From NCBI RefSeq assembly GCF_905171765.1, contig NC_053389.1, positions 218,618,624-218,682,623 on the forward strand: a stretch of DNA of 64,000 nt, given 5' to 3'. Source of the stretch: Bufo bufo. Its lineage: Eukaryota > Chordata > Amphibia > Anura > Bufonidae. Positions 1 to 9,867 of the stretch are shown here, piece by piece. The notes beneath the pieces are model-generated. The model was not told the DNA's origin. It saw only the letters and a list, made by a program, of their open reading frames with translations, and made no database searches. The first letter of the stretch is position 1; every line of letters begins with the position of its first letter. Position numbers and translations under genes: made by a program.

Positions 1-370
1 AAGAGACAGAGGGGATATGATAGAAACTTTTAAATACATAAAGGGAATCAACTCGGTAAAGGAAGAGAGCATATTTAAAAGAAGAAAAACTACCACAAGA
101 GGACACAGTTTTAAATTAGAGGGGCAAAGGTTTAAAAGTAATATAAGGAAGTATTACTTTACTGAGAGAGTAGTGGATGCATGGAATAGCCTTCCTGCAG
201 AAGTGGTAGCTGCAAATACAGTGAAGGGGTTTAAGCATGCATGGGATAGGCATAAGGCCATCCTTCATATAAGATAGGGCCGGGGGCTATCCATAGTATT
301 CAGTATATTGGGCAGACTAGATGGGCCAAATGGTTCTTATCTGCCGACACATTCTATGTTTCTATGTTTC
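1..370 (+). mobile_element. CR1/L2-like LINE, 3' end fragment
   Basis: This is the 3' end of a non-LTR retrotransposon cut by the left window edge. It holds the last ~90 codons of ORF2 (2-277), then a short 3' UTR with the stretch GGGCAGACTAGATGGGCC, and ends in a repeated TCTATGTTTCTATG motif at about 352-374, the simple tandem tail typical of CR1/L2-type LINEs. The next element abuts directly, so no target duplication can be read. Family placement is from general resemblance. Confidence 0.8.
2..277 (+). pseudogene. LINE ORF2 C-terminal fragment
   Basis: The frame is open from the window edge to a TAG at 275-277. The translated segment shows a basic stretch, then YYFTERVVDAWNSLP and EVVAANTVKGFKHAWDRH, a pattern found at the very C-terminus of ORF2 proteins of CR1/L2-like LINEs, downstream of the reverse transcriptase. 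The catalytic domains lie outside the window, so activity cannot be judged. It belongs to the same broad LINE group as the RT fragment near 22.4-23.0 kb, though the two 3' UTRs differ. Treated as a fragment because neighbouring LINE copies are truncated. Confidence 0.75.
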
Positions 371-749
371 TATGACCTGGCCTCCACATTCACCGGACCT
401 GAACCCAATCGAGATGGTTTGGGGTGAGCTGGACCGCAGAGTGAAGGCAAAAGGGCCAACAAGTGCTAAGCATCTCTGGGAACTCTTTCAAGACTGTTGG
501 AAGACCATTTCAGGGGACTACCTCTTGAAGCTCATCAAGAGAATGCCAAGAGTGTGCAAAGCAGTAATCAAAGCAAAAGGTGGCTACTTTGAAGAACCTA
601 GAATATGACATATTTTCAGTTGCTTCACACTTGTTTGTTATGTATATAGTTCCACATGTGTTAATTCATAGTTTTGATGCCTTCATAGTCATGAAAATAA
701 AGAAAACTCTTTGAATGAGAAGGTGTGTCCAAACTTTTGGTCTGTACTG
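371..749 (+). mobile_element. Tc1-like DNA transposon, 5'-deleted, with transposase C-terminus
   Basis: 372-608 encodes the C-terminal end of a Tc1-type transposase: [22 protein letters not shown] contains the Tc1 motif SPDLNPIE with the last catalytic Glu. Some 140 bases of 3' UTR follow, ending in AAACTTTTGGTCTGTACTG and then TA, the terminal inverted repeat seen in several Tc1 families. The 5' half, with the DNA-binding domain and the first two Asp residues, is missing. It abuts the LINE tail. It cannot encode an active transposase but keeps one intact end. Confidence 0.85.
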
Positions 750-959
750 TATATATATAATAATAATATACAGGGAAATGAGTGTTTATAACACTGCTCA
801 CAATATTACACTAAAAAGCAAATAGAGAATACCCAGCAGTGAATACATATAAGTGTCAGTGTGTATATATATAATATATAATATATGGACAAAATATGAT
901 ATAGATAAGTGTGACGTGCAATAACGGCAAAAAAAGAAGGAAGGCAAAAGGAGGAAAAC

Positions 960-1236
960 GGGGTGTGAAGTAGCGGAACTGATGCGGACCTATTCATTTC
1001 AATAGGGCCGCAAAAGATGTGGACAGCACATCGTGTGCTGTCCGCATCCGTGGTTCTGTTCCGCAGCTCCGCGAAAAAGCATAGATCATGTCCTATTCTT
1101 GTCTGCAATCGCGGACATGAATAGGCATTTTCTATTATGGTTGTGGCCATGTGCGGTCTGCAAATTGTGAAAAGCACACGGCCGGTATCCGTGTTTTGCG
1201 GATCCGCAAAACACTACGGCCGTCTGAATGAGTCCT
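960..1236 (+). repeat. MITE fragment, same family as 7503-7809
   Basis: This segment shares blocks with the element at 7503-7809: a GCGGACC..CATTCAT block, a GTGTGCTGTCCGCATCCG block, CATGTCCTATTCTTGTC, GAATAGGCATTT and GCGGATCCGCAAAACACTACG, in the same order. Its right end, CTGAATGAGTCC followed by TAAG, matches the other copy's end before its TAA target site. The left end is missing. It is non-coding despite an open frame on the minus strand. Bases 750-960 before it are AT-rich and anonymous. Confidence 0.7.
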
Positions 1237-1349
1237 AAGTGAGTCTAACCAGTCTCAAACCAGTCTGAGAGAGACAGAGCAGGAGAACAGATGCAAAGAT
1301 AAGAGCTGTGTGTAAAGTGTGTGATCCAACTATCTGAAATTTACATATA

Positions 1350-2912
1350 CAGGGAGTGCAGAATTATTAGGCAAATGAGTATTTTGACCACATCATCCTC
1401 TTTATGCATGTTGTCTTACTCCAAGATGTATAGGCTCAAAAGCCTACTACCAATTAAGCATATTAGGTGATGTGCATCTCTGTAATGAGAAGGGGTGTGG
1501 TCTAATGACATCAACACCCTATATTAGGTGTGCATAATTATTAGGCAACTTCCTTTCCTTTGGCAAAATGGGTCAAAAGAAGGACTTGACAGGCTCAGAA
1601 AAGTCAAAAATAGTGAGATATCTTGCAGAGGGATGCCGCACTCTTAAAATTGCAAAGCTTCTGAAGCGTGATCATCGAACAATCAAGCGTTTCATTCAAA
1701 ATAGTCAACAGGGTCGCAAGAAGCGTGTGGAAAAACCAAGGCGCAAAATAACTGCCCATGAACTGAGAAAAGTCAAGCGTGCAGCTGCCAAGATGCCACT
1801 TGCCACCAGTTTGGCCATATTTCAGAGCTGCAACATCACTGGAGTGCCCAAAAGCACAAGGTGTGCAATACTCAGAGACATGGCCAAGGTAAGAAAGGCT
1901 GAAAGACGACCACCACTGAACAAGACACACAAGCTGAAACGTCAAGACTGGGCCAAGAAATATCTTAAGACTGATTTTTCTAAGGTTTTATGGACTGATG
2001 AAATGAGAGTGAGTCTTGATGGGCCAGATGGATGGGCCCGTGGCTGGATTGGTAAAGGGCAGAGAGCTCCAGTCCGACTCAGACGCCAGCAAGGTGGAGG
2101 TGGAGTACTGGTTTGGGCTGGTATCATCAAAGATGAGCTTGTGGGGCCTTTTCGGGTTGAGGATGGAGTCAAGCTCAACTCCCAGTCCTACTGCCAGTTT
2201 CTGGAAGACATCTTCTTCAAGCAGTGGTACAGGAAGAAGTCTGCATCCTTCAAGAAAAACATGATTTTCATGCAGGACAATGCTCCATCACACGCGTCCA
2301 AGTACTCCACAGCGTGGCTGGCAAGAAAGGGTACAAAAGAAGAAAATCTAATGACATGGCCTCCTTGTTCACCTGATCTGAACCCCATTGAGAACCTGTG
2401 GTCCATCATCAAGTGTGAGATTTACAAGGAGGGAAAACAGTACACCTCTCTGAACAGTGTCTGGGAGGCTGTGGTTGCTGCTGCACGCAATGTTGATGGT
2501 GAACAGATCAAAACACTGACAGAATCCATGGATGGCAGGCTTTTGAGTGTCCTTGCAAAGAAAGGTGGCTATATTGGTCACTGATTTGTTTTTGTTTTGT
2601 TTTTGAATGTCAGAAATGTATATTTGTGAATGTTGAGATGTTATATTGGTTTCACTGGTAAAAATAAATAATTGAAATGGGTATATATTTGTTTTTTGTT
2701 AAGTTGCCTAATAATTATGCACAGTAATAGTCACCTTCACACACAGATATCCCCCTAAAATAGCTAAAACTAAAAACAAACTAAAAACTACTTCCAAAAA
2801 TATTCAGCTTTGATATTAATGAGTTTTTTGGGTTCATTGAGAACATGGTTGTTGTTCAATAATAAAATTAATCCTCAAAAATACAACTTGCCTAATAATT
2901 CTGCACTCCCTG
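1350..2912 (+). mobile_element. Full-length Tc1/mariner transposon (DD37E type)
   Basis: A complete element flanked by TA on both sides (1348-1349 and 2913-2914). The ends are inverted repeats beginning CAGGGAGTGCAGAATTATTA. A second inner copy of the repeat core, GCATAATTATTAGGCAA, lies at 1532-1548 and in inverse orientation at 2704-2720. Each end therefore carries an outer and an inner copy, the IR/DR layout that binds transposase in Tc1 elements such as Sleeping Beauty. One transposase gene occupies the middle. Length 1,563 bp with no visible break. Confidence 0.95.
1568..2584 (+). CDS. Tc1/mariner transposase, apparently intact
   Basis: 338 aa from an ATG 20 bases after the left inner repeat. 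It would cut and paste its own element at TA sites in the nucleus. The N-terminal ~120 residues are basic and helix-turn-helix-like (GSEKSKIVRYLAEGCRTLKIAKLL), followed by KRVEKPRRKIT. Catalytic residues: Asp in LWTDEMRVS, Asp in MQDNAPSH, and Glu in [11 protein letters not shown] with 37 residues between the last two, so DD37E rather than the usual DD34E. The C-terminal KKGGYIGH is typical. There is no stop or frameshift. By spacing it belongs with vertebrate DD37E elements (I recall a clade named TRT, unverified). The transposase reads as catalytically plausible. Confidence 0.93.
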   Translation: MGQKKDLTGSEKSKIVRYLAEGCRTLKIAKLLKRDHRTIKRFIQNSQQGRKKRVEKPRRKITAHELRKVKRAAAKMPLATSLAIFQSCNITGVPKSTRCAILRDMAKVRKAERRPPLNKTHKLKRQDWAKKYLKTDFSKVLWTDEMRVSLDGPDGWARGWIGKGQRAPVRLRRQQGGGGVLVWAGIIKDELVGPFRVEDGVKLNSQSYCQFLEDIFFKQWYRKKSASFKKNMIFMQDNAPSHASKYSTAWLARKGTKEENLMTWPPCSPDLNPIENLWSIIKCEIYKEGKQYTSLNSVWEAVVAAARNVDGEQIKTLTESMDGRLLSVLAKKGGYIGH

Positions 2913-2954
2913 TATATAGTAGGAAAGCGCAACAGGCCGTCATTGACGGAAGAT

Positions 2955-3488
2955 ATGTGTCACCTAGGTTCCTGACCTCGGTGAGGTAAGAGCCGGTAAT
3001 TTTAAGTGTCAGCGGCAGTTAGTGCTGACTGACACTATTGGTTATTTAGTGTGGCTGTAAAGCTGATCCGGGCCGGCTCTTACTGGGAGCAGCAAAAGTG
3101 CAGGGTGCGTGGCTGTTGCCCACGTTCCAGGCCAGGTTTTGGCTAGGGATATAAAACCCAGCCAGCAGTCTCAGCTGGGTGTGGATTATCCTCCATTTCA
3201 AAGTGAATCTGGGGTTTGAGATCTGCATGACGTATGCGTACTAAAGGGCTTAGAGACGCATTACTGGGAAGCAGGCCTTAAAGCCTGTTGGGGACTGCTA
3301 CTGCCAAAACTGCTGACAAGGTGAATGCTTTTTGTTCTGTGGACTTGCCATGGTGTGAATGAACACCAAGACAACGAACTGTCCTTTTTGTTTATGTGTG
3401 AATAAACATTGCACTGTTTAAGTCAAAGACTTTGTTTTTGCCTCTGTACTGCGTCCGCTAATCTGCCTACCAGAGCGAATCTCCACTA
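2955..3488 (+). mobile_element. Probable solo LTR (boundaries uncertain)
   Basis: A 0.5-kb segment between two Tc1 elements with LTR promoter and end features. A TATA box (GATATAAAACCC, TATAAAA at 3150-3156) is followed about 250 bases later by AATAAA (3401-3406) and a GT/T-rich stretch. A TGTGTCACC start near 2955 is possible. No clear CA end or target duplication was found because TA-rich sequence follows. The gypsy-type assignment is inference, and a host promoter or exon cannot be excluded. Confidence 0.45.
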
Positions 3489-3496
3489 TATATATA

Positions 3497-5117
3497 CAGT
3501 TGCAAGAAAAAGTATGTGAACCCTTTGGAATTATATGGATTTCTGCACAAATTGGTCATAAAATGTGATCTGATCTTCATCTAAGTCACAACAATAGACA
3601 ATCACAGTCTGCTTAAACTAATAACACACAAAGAATGAAATGTTACCATGTTTTTATTGAACACACCATGTAAACATTCACAGTGCAGGTGGAAAAAGTA
3701 TGTGAACCCTTGGATTTAATAACTGGTTGAACTTCCTTTGGCAGCAATAACTTCAACCAAACGTTTCCTGTAGTTGAAGATCAAATGTGCACAACGGTCA
3801 GGAGTAATTCTTGACCATTCCTCTTTACAGAACTGTTTCAGTTCATCAATATTCTGGGGATGTCTGGTGTGAATCGCTTTCTTGAGGTCATGCCACAGCA
3901 TCTCAATCGGGTTGAGGTCAGGACTCTGACTGAGTCACTCAAGAAGGAGTATTGTCTTCTGTTTAAGCCATTCTGTTGTTGATTTACTTCTATGCTTTGG
4001 GTCGTTGTCCTGTTGCAACACCCATCTTCTGTTGAGCTTCAGCTGGTAGACAGATGGCCTTAAGTTCTCCTGCAAAATGTCTTGATAAACTTGGGAATTC
4101 ATTTTTCCTTCAATGATAACAATCCGTCCAGGCCCTGACGCAGCAAAGCAGCCCCAAACCATGATGCCCCCACCACCATACTTCACAGTTGGAATGAGGT
4201 TTTGATGTTGGTGTGCTGTGCCTCTTTTTCTCCACACATAGTTTTGTGTGTTTCTTCCAAACAACTCAACTTTGGTTTCATCTGTCCACAGAATATTTTG
4301 CCAGTACTGCTGTGTAACATCCAGGTGCTCTTGTGCAAACTGTAAACGTGCAGAAATGTGTTTTTTAGACAGCAGTGACTTCCTCTGTGGTATCCTCCCA
4401 TGAAATCCATTCTTGTTTAGTGTTTTACATATCGTAGATTCGCTAACAGGGATGTTAGCATATGCCAGAGACTTTTGTAAGTCTTTAGCTGACACTCTAG
4501 GATTCTTCTTCACCTCATTGAGCAGTCTGCGCTGTGCTCTTTCAGTCATCTTTACAGGACGGCCACTCCTAGGGAGAGTAGCAGCAGTGCTGAACTTTCT
4601 CCATTTATAGACAAATTGTCTTACCGTGGACTGATGAACAGCAAGGCTTTTGGAGATACTTTTGTAACCTTTTCCAGCTTTATGCAAGTCAACAATTCTT
4701 AATCATAGGTCTTCTGAGAGCTCTTTTGTGCGAGGCATCATTCACATCAGGCAATGCTTCTTGTGAAAAGCAAACCCAGAACTGGTGTGTGTTTTTTATA
4801 GGGCATGGCAGCTGTAACCAACACCTCTAATCTCATCTCAATGATTGGACTCCAGTTGACTGACACCTCACTCCAATTAGCTCTTGGAGATGTCATTAGT
4901 CTAGGGGTTCACTTACTTTTTCCACCTGCACTGTGAATGTTTACATGGTATGTTCAATAAAAACATGGTAACATTTAATTCTTTGCGTGTTATTAGTTTA
5001 AGCAGACTGTGATTGTCTATTGTTGTGACTTAGATGAAGATCAGATCACATTTTATGACCAATTTGTGCAGAAATCCATATCATTCCAAAGGGTTCACAT
5101 ACTTTTTCTTGCAACTG
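3497..5117 (-). mobile_element. Full-length Tc1 transposon (DD34E type), decayed gene
   Basis: The ends are CAGTTGCAAGAAAAAGTATG and its inverse complement, flanked by TA (3495-3496, 5118-5119) inside a short TA microsatellite. The terminal inverted repeats are long, about 215 bp (3497-3713 and 4905-5117), each with an outer and an inner AAAAAGTATGTGAACCC-type motif, the IR/DR layout. The single gene runs on the minus strand and carries two nonsense codons. Confidence 0.94.
3716..4741 (-). pseudogene. Tc1 transposase with two nonsense codons
   Basis: The original start is probably ATG at 4741 or 4738. After about a dozen codons a TGA interrupts (about 4704), and a second TGA lies at 3932-3934 inside the segment before SPDLNPIE. 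Between them are 250 codons carrying the HTH region ([19 protein letters not shown]), a GRPVK hook, Asp in ILWTDETKVELFG and Asp in LQQDNDPKH; the final Glu follows the second stop. Spacing to that Glu is 34 residues (DD34E). The two premature stops make the copy non-functional, while the ends still look competent for mobilisation in trans. Confidence 0.93.
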
Positions 5118-5139
5118 TATATATATTTATATATATATA

Positions 5140-6775
5140 CAGTCAGGTCCATAAATATTGGGACATCGACACAATTCTAAGATTTTTGACTCTATACACC
5201 ACCACAATGGATTTGAAATGACGTGCTTTAACTGCAGACTTCAGCTTTAATTTGAGGGTATTTACATCCAAATCAGGTGAATGGTGTAGGAATTACAACA
5301 GTTTGCGTATGTGCCTCCCAATTGTTAAGCGACCAAAAGTAATGGGACATAATAATAATCATAAATCAAACTTTCACTTTTTAATACTTGGTTGCAAATT
5401 CTTTGCAGTCAATTACAGCCTGAAGTCTGGAATGCATAGACATCACCAGGCGCTGGGTTTCATCCCTGGTGATGCTCTGCCAGGCCTCTACTGCAACTGT
5501 CTTCAGTTCCTGCTTGTTCTTGGGGCATTTTCCCTTCAGTTTTATCTTCAGCAAGTGAAATGCATGCTCAATCGGATTCAGGTCAGGTGATTGACTTGGC
5601 CATTGCATAACATTCCACTTCTTTCCCTTAAAAAACTCTTTGGTTGCTTTTGCAGTATGCTTTGGGTCATTGTCCATCTGCATTGTGAAGCGCTGTCCAA
5701 TGAGTTCTGAAGCATTTGGCTGAATATGAGCAGATAATATTGCCCAAAACACTTCAGAATTCATCCTGCTGCTTTTGTCAGCAGTTACATCATCAATAAA
5801 TACAAGAGAACCAGTTCCATTGGCAGCCATACATGCCCACGCCATGACACTACCACCACCATGCTTCACTGATGAGGTGGTATGCTTAGGATCATGAGCA
5901 GTTCCTTTCCTTCTCCATACTCTTCTCTTCCCATCACTCTGGTACAAGTTGATCTTGGTCTCCTCTGTCCATAGGATGTTGTTCCAGAACTGTGAAGGCT
6001 TTTTTAGATGTCGTTTGGCAAACTCTAATCTGGCCTTCCTGTTTTTGAGGCTCACCAATGGTTTACATCTTGTGGTGAACCTTCTGTATTCACTCTGGTG
6101 AAGTCTTCTCTTGATTGTTGACTTTGACACACATACACCTACCTCCTGGAGAGTGTTCTTGATCTGGCCAACTGTTGTAAAGGGTGTTTTCTTCACCAGG
6201 GAAAGAATTCTTCGGTCATCCACCACAGTTGTTTTCCGTGGTCTTCCGGGTCTTTTGGTGTTGCTGAGCTCACCGGTGCATTCCTTCTTTTTAAGAATGT
6301 TCCAAACAGTTGTTTTGGCCACGCCTAATGGTTTTGCTATCTCTCTGATGGGTTTGTTTTGATTTTTCAGCCTAATGATGGCTTGCTTCACTGATAGTGA
6401 CAGCTCTTTGGATCTGATCTTGAGAGTTGACAGCAACAGATTCCAAATGCAAATAGCACACTTGAAATGAACTCTGGACCTTTTATCTGCTCATTGTAAT
6501 TGGGATAATGAGGGAATAACACACACCTGGCCATGGAACAGCTGAGAAGCCAATTGTTCCATTACTTTTGGTCCCTTAACAAGTGGGAGGCACATATGCA
6601 AACTGTTGTAATTCCTACACGTTCACCTGATTCGGATGTAAATACCCTCAAATTAAAGCTGACAGTCTGCAGTTAAAGCACATCTTGTTCATTTCATTTC
6701 AAATCCATTGTGGTGGTGTATAGAGCCAAAAATGTTAGAATTGTGTCGATCTCCCAATATTTATGGACCTGACTG
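5140..6775 (-). mobile_element. Full-length Tc1 transposon (DD34E type), near-intact
   Basis: Ends CAGTCAGGTCCATAAATATT and inverse complement, flanked by TA (5138-5139, 6776-6777) within TA repeats. The inverted repeats are about 210 bp (5140-5349 and 6560-6775), the inner parts carrying a CCAAAAGTAATGG-type motif. The single minus-strand gene is open throughout. Only 22 bp of TA-rich sequence separates it from the previous element. Confidence 0.95.
5381..6436 (-). CDS. Tc1 transposase, full frame but first catalytic Asp replaced by Glu
   Basis: 351 aa, unbroken. The paired HTH region is recognisable (SLSVKQAIIRLKNQNKPIREIAK and VAKTTVWNILKK), with the GRPRKT hook at about 64-69. The catalytic core has Asp in MQMDNDPKHT and Glu in [11 protein letters not shown] with 34 residues between (DD34E). 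The first catalytic position, in the usual ILWTDETK motif, reads ILWTEETK: Glu158, codon at bases 5963-5965. DDE transposases need Asp here, so the enzyme is expected to be weak or dead although it looks intact. A sequencing error is possible but would have to be exactly at that base. Confidence 0.92.
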   Translation of the reverse strand: MLSTLKIRSKELSLSVKQAIIRLKNQNKPIREIAKPLGVAKTTVWNILKKKECTGELSNTKRPGRPRKTTVVDDRRILSLVKKTPFTTVGQIKNTLQEVGVCVSKSTIKRRLHQSEYRRFTTRCKPLVSLKNRKARLEFAKRHLKKPSQFWNNILWTEETKINLYQSDGKRRVWRRKGTAHDPKHTTSSVKHGGGSVMAWACMAANGTGSLVFIDDVTADKSSRMNSEVFWAILSAHIQPNASELIGQRFTMQMDNDPKHTAKATKEFFKGKKWNVMQWPSQSPDLNPIEHAFHLLKIKLKGKCPKNKQELKTVAVEAWQSITRDETQRLVMSMHSRLQAVIDCKEFATKY

Positions 6776-6777
6776 TA

Positions 6778-6819
<42 letters not shown>
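6776..6819. repeat. (TA)n microsatellite
   Basis: About 44 bases of nearly pure TA repeat with one GTG interruption, directly after the third Tc1 element. It continues the TA-rich sequence that also separates the second and third elements. Confidence 0.95.
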
Positions 6820-6821
<2 letters not shown>

Positions 6822-7065
6822 TAGAAGTAGCAGCACACCACTGTATGCACTAAGACTTAACGGTGAATATGTGAAAAAAGTAAAATGCATAACTGCGATA
6901 CTTACTGTGAGACAAAGTAGAAGCTCTTAGCGTATATTGTTGATCAAAGATATGTCGGGCCCATCTCCCCATGACAAGGTGGCTTCTAACAGACAGGACC
7001 TACTCTAACACATGCTTGTATCCTACAACATTCTAGTCAAAGGAGCATATACATGGAGGGGTAAA
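6820..7065. other. Anonymous sequence
   Basis: No gene or element boundary seen. A stretch around 6915-6990 (AAGCTCTTAGCG ... AAGGTGGCTTCT) resembles 59044-59100 (AAGCTCTTTGCG ... AAGGTGGCTTCT), so this is probably part of a dispersed repeat shared by both places. Confidence 0.4.
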
Positions 7066-7330
7066 AGAGGATAGCACTATAACTCCTAGCATGTCCAGGC
7101 TGTTATTATGGAACACAAGTTGACATTGCAGGGAGAGGGCATTGGAGGAGAAAACTACAACCCCCAGCATTACCAGAATGTTATTATACAGCATCTGTAG
7201 ATATTATAAGAGGAGAAAACTACAACTCCGAACATGCCCAGACTGTTATTGTAGGGCATCAGTGGACATTAAACGGAGGGGAATACAGTTGCACAAAACT
7301 ACAACTCCCAGAATTGGGATGTTATGGGCA
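7066..7330 (+). repeat. Diverged short tandem array, units of 65-81 bp
   Basis: Four related units begin near 7079, 7155, 7219 and 7300 with variants of CTACAACTCCCAGCATGCCC followed by an A/C-rich link and TGTTATT. The spacing is irregular (76, 65, 81), indicating an old array. The open frames crossing it are chance. Confidence 0.6.
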
Positions 7331-7502
7331 ATCCATTCACCTCTCCTCCAGGCACATAGAAGTTTCTCCCCATGGCTGAGCTTCATCTCCATGCCCTGGT
7401 CACATGACAATGACATCATCACAGGTCCTTCAGCTGTAAAACTATTGCCTCTGTACGGCTGCCCTGATTGCATGCTGATGATTGATAGCATTGTGTGTAT
7501 AA

Positions 7503-7809
7503 GGCTCCATTCACACATCCGCAATTGTGGTCCGCATCCGTTCCGCAATTGTGCGGAACGGGTGTGGACCCATTCATTCTCTATGGGGATGGAATGGATG
7601 CGGACAACACACAGTGTGCTGTCTGCATCCGCATTTCCGGAGCGCGCCGCCGATCTTCTGGTCCACGGCTCCGGAAAAAAATAGAACATGTCCTATTCTT
7701 GTCCGCAATTGCGGGCAAGAATAGGCATTTCTATGGTGGTGCCAGCCGGATGTATTGCGGATCCGCAATTTTCTGATCCGCAATGCACTACGAACTTGTG
7801 AATGGACCC
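7503..7809 (+). mobile_element. MITE with TAA target duplication (PIF/Harbinger-like)
   Basis: Ends GGCTCCATTCACA and TGTGAATGGACCC are inverted repeats with one mismatch. TAA lies immediately outside both ends (7500-7502, 7810-7812). A 3-bp TAA duplication is typical of PIF/Harbinger transposons. The interior has palindromic GC-rich blocks (GTCCGCAATTGCGG, GCGGATCCGCAA) and no transposase. Frames on both strands are non-coding. A 5'-truncated relative lies at 960-1236. Confidence 0.75.
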
Positions 7810-7812
7810 TAA

Positions 7813-8408
7813 GTGTCCATGCAGACATAGCAGTCAGTCGCTGGTAACACCTCCCCCTGTACCGATAGCCCTTCACAGGGCTGCAGATGTGAATGTAAAA
7901 ATTACAGGTTTTACTGAATCCTTGCCTGGTGCAGGAAAACCAAACTCTTGTGACGCTGGAAAAATCTATGGCCAACGCTGCAAAACCTTTTGACAGTATC
8001 GACTGGAGGTATTTTTGGTTGGTTATGCACAAAATGGAGTTTGGGAGATTTTTTGTCCTGCTTTAGCATCTCTATTTGTCTCCAGGTGCTAGAATTAGGG
8101 TGAGTCGTCTGACTCTTTGGGTCTGGGCAGGGACCCCTGTCACCTCTTTTGTGTGCTTTGGCCATGGACACTTTAGTAGAGCTGTTAGGAACAGCTGACC
8201 GTGTCTTGTTTATGGTGCGGTTACAGCTACACTTTACACTGATAACCTTTTGAGATTTCTAGGCGATACAGTAGCATCTAATAGCGCATATTAATGAATT
8301 TGGAGACCATTCTGGTCTGCGTAATAACTGGGACTAAACAGTTTTGTTGCCAGTAGATAGTCTTCCTCCAACATTGCTGGTTTCTCAGACGTCACATGTC
8401 AGTTACAT
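7813..8408. other. Anonymous sequence
   Basis: No coding signal, RNA gene or element end recognised in this interval. Confidence 0.3.
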
Positions 8409-8412
8409 TTAA

Positions 8413-9156
8413 AGGGATTCTGTCACTTCATCAAGTTGCATTTATCATGTCGAGAAAGTTAAAAGGGATCTGTCAGCTCCAAAACACTCCCGAAAGTAAG
8501 CGGTGATGCTGAGTCTAGATGTGTCATTTTTCTCTTCATACTCATTTTCATTCTGACGCTGTGCTCCCACAAACCAGCAGTAAAATGCACAGAGAGGACT
8601 TCTCTTTCAGTCCTCTCCATTATGTGCGGGAGCTCAGGAGTCCTCTCAGTGCATTTTACTGCTGCTTTGTGGGAGCACAAACAAGTGTGAAGGTAAAAAT
8701 GACAGAACCAGACTCAGCACCACTTACACTATACACCACTTACTCTAGTTTGAGAGATGTTTCAGAGCTGACAGATTCCCTTTAATACAAGGCACTTACT
8801 AATGTATTGTTATTATCCATATTGCTTCCTTTGCTGGCTGGATTCATTTTTCATCATATTATACACTGCTCGTTTCAATGTTTACGACCACTTGCAAACT
8901 ATAGGAAAAAGTGCCGGCCTCTCTGGTGGCTGTGAGCGTGCATAGGCTGGTGCTTTTTCCTATAGTGTACAGGCACGGTCACCACTGATGGATTGAAGAG
9001 TGGTTGTAACCATGGAAGTGTGCAGCATATAATGTGATGGAAAAATGAATCCAGCCAGCAAAGGAGGCAATGTGGACAATCGCAATACATTAGTAGGTGG
9101 CTTGTATTAACTTTCTCTACATGATAAATGCCATTTGCTGAAGTGACACAAACCCT
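8413..9156 (+). mobile_element. TTAA-flanked MITE, interrupted by a second MITE
   Basis: TTAA at 8409-8412 and 9157-9160 bounds inverted ends (AGGGATTCTGTCACTTCA and the inverse of TGAAGTGACACAAACCCT). The inverted similarity extends inward: CATTTATCATGT / ACATGATAAATG, GCACTTACTAATGTATTG / CAATACATTAGT, CCTTTGCTGGCTGG / CCAGCCAGCAAAGG, and a central TTTTTCCTATAGTG hairpin. TTAA duplication points to piggyBac- or Kolobok-type mobilisation. A homologous copy lies at 12931-13522. Confidence 0.85.
8463..8781 (+). mobile_element. Inner TTAA foldback MITE
   Basis: Inserted at a TTAA inside the preceding MITE (TTAA at 8459-8462 and 8782-8785). Ends AAGGGATCTGTCAGCTC and GAGCTGACAGATTCCCT are inverted. 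Inner arms GTGCTCCCACAAACCAGCAG and the inverse of CTGCTGCTTTGTGGGAGCAC make the whole element nearly one hairpin. It encodes no protein. Confidence 0.85.
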
Positions 9157-9160
9157 TTAA

Positions 9161-9455
9161 GTATCCGGGCACCCAGATTTCATCTTACTTGAACTCTTTT
9201 ATTCTTGTGAATGTCTTGCCCTTTGTTAAAATTTTTTCCATAAAGTGTCAAATATCTCTGTTGGTTATTGGCAGAACTAACTTGCTAAAAAATATACTAA
9301 CATCTTGTGGTATATTTTCCATCATGCTCCTGTTTGGAAACCCTCCCCTACCCAGATATTTTTATAATTTACAGGTCTTATTTGGAAAAAGGGCGCACCC
9401 CACATTAAATACGAGACTTTACAGTGAGGAAAGGAGGACGGCGATCTTGCCGAAT
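9161..9455. other. Anonymous sequence
   Basis: No coding or element signature seen. Confidence 0.3.
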
Positions 9456-9752
9456 CTATCCTCTGGTTAGGTAACCAGTATCTGATCAGAGGGATCTGAC
9501 ACCAGCTGTTTGAGAAGGCACCGACGCTCATAGTAGCGCCACGGCCTTCTCACACCTTTGCCTAGACCATGTGATGTCATGTTTTCATTGGTCGCATGGC
9601 CTACGATACCAAGCACAGCTGCTATACAATGTACGGCGCTGTTCTTGGTGAGCAGAGAGAAAGCGGTGCCGCTACTGTGAAAGACGGTGATCGGGGGGTC
9701 CCGGGCATCGGACCCCCAGCGATCAGATACTGATGACCTATCCTGAGGATAG
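9456..9752 (+). repeat. MITE-like inverted-repeat element
   Basis: The left ~48 bases (CTATCCTCTGGTTAGG ... ATCTGATC) match the inverse complement of the right ~48 (GATCAGATACTGATGACC ... GAGGATAG). The interior is GC-rich and non-coding. No target duplication could be defined. Confidence 0.7.
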
Positions 9753-9867
9753 CTAAAAAAAATAGTTTAAAAATCTCAAAAAAAAACTTTAATTAGTTCA
9801 GGTAACAGAGCAATATACTGCCTAAATATTACTGCCATATAGTGCTCTAATAACGTACCATACATTT

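Noticed and set aside
7142..7776. Overlapping open frames on both strands
   Set aside because: They cross a diverged tandem repeat and a MITE; no domain, no codon bias.
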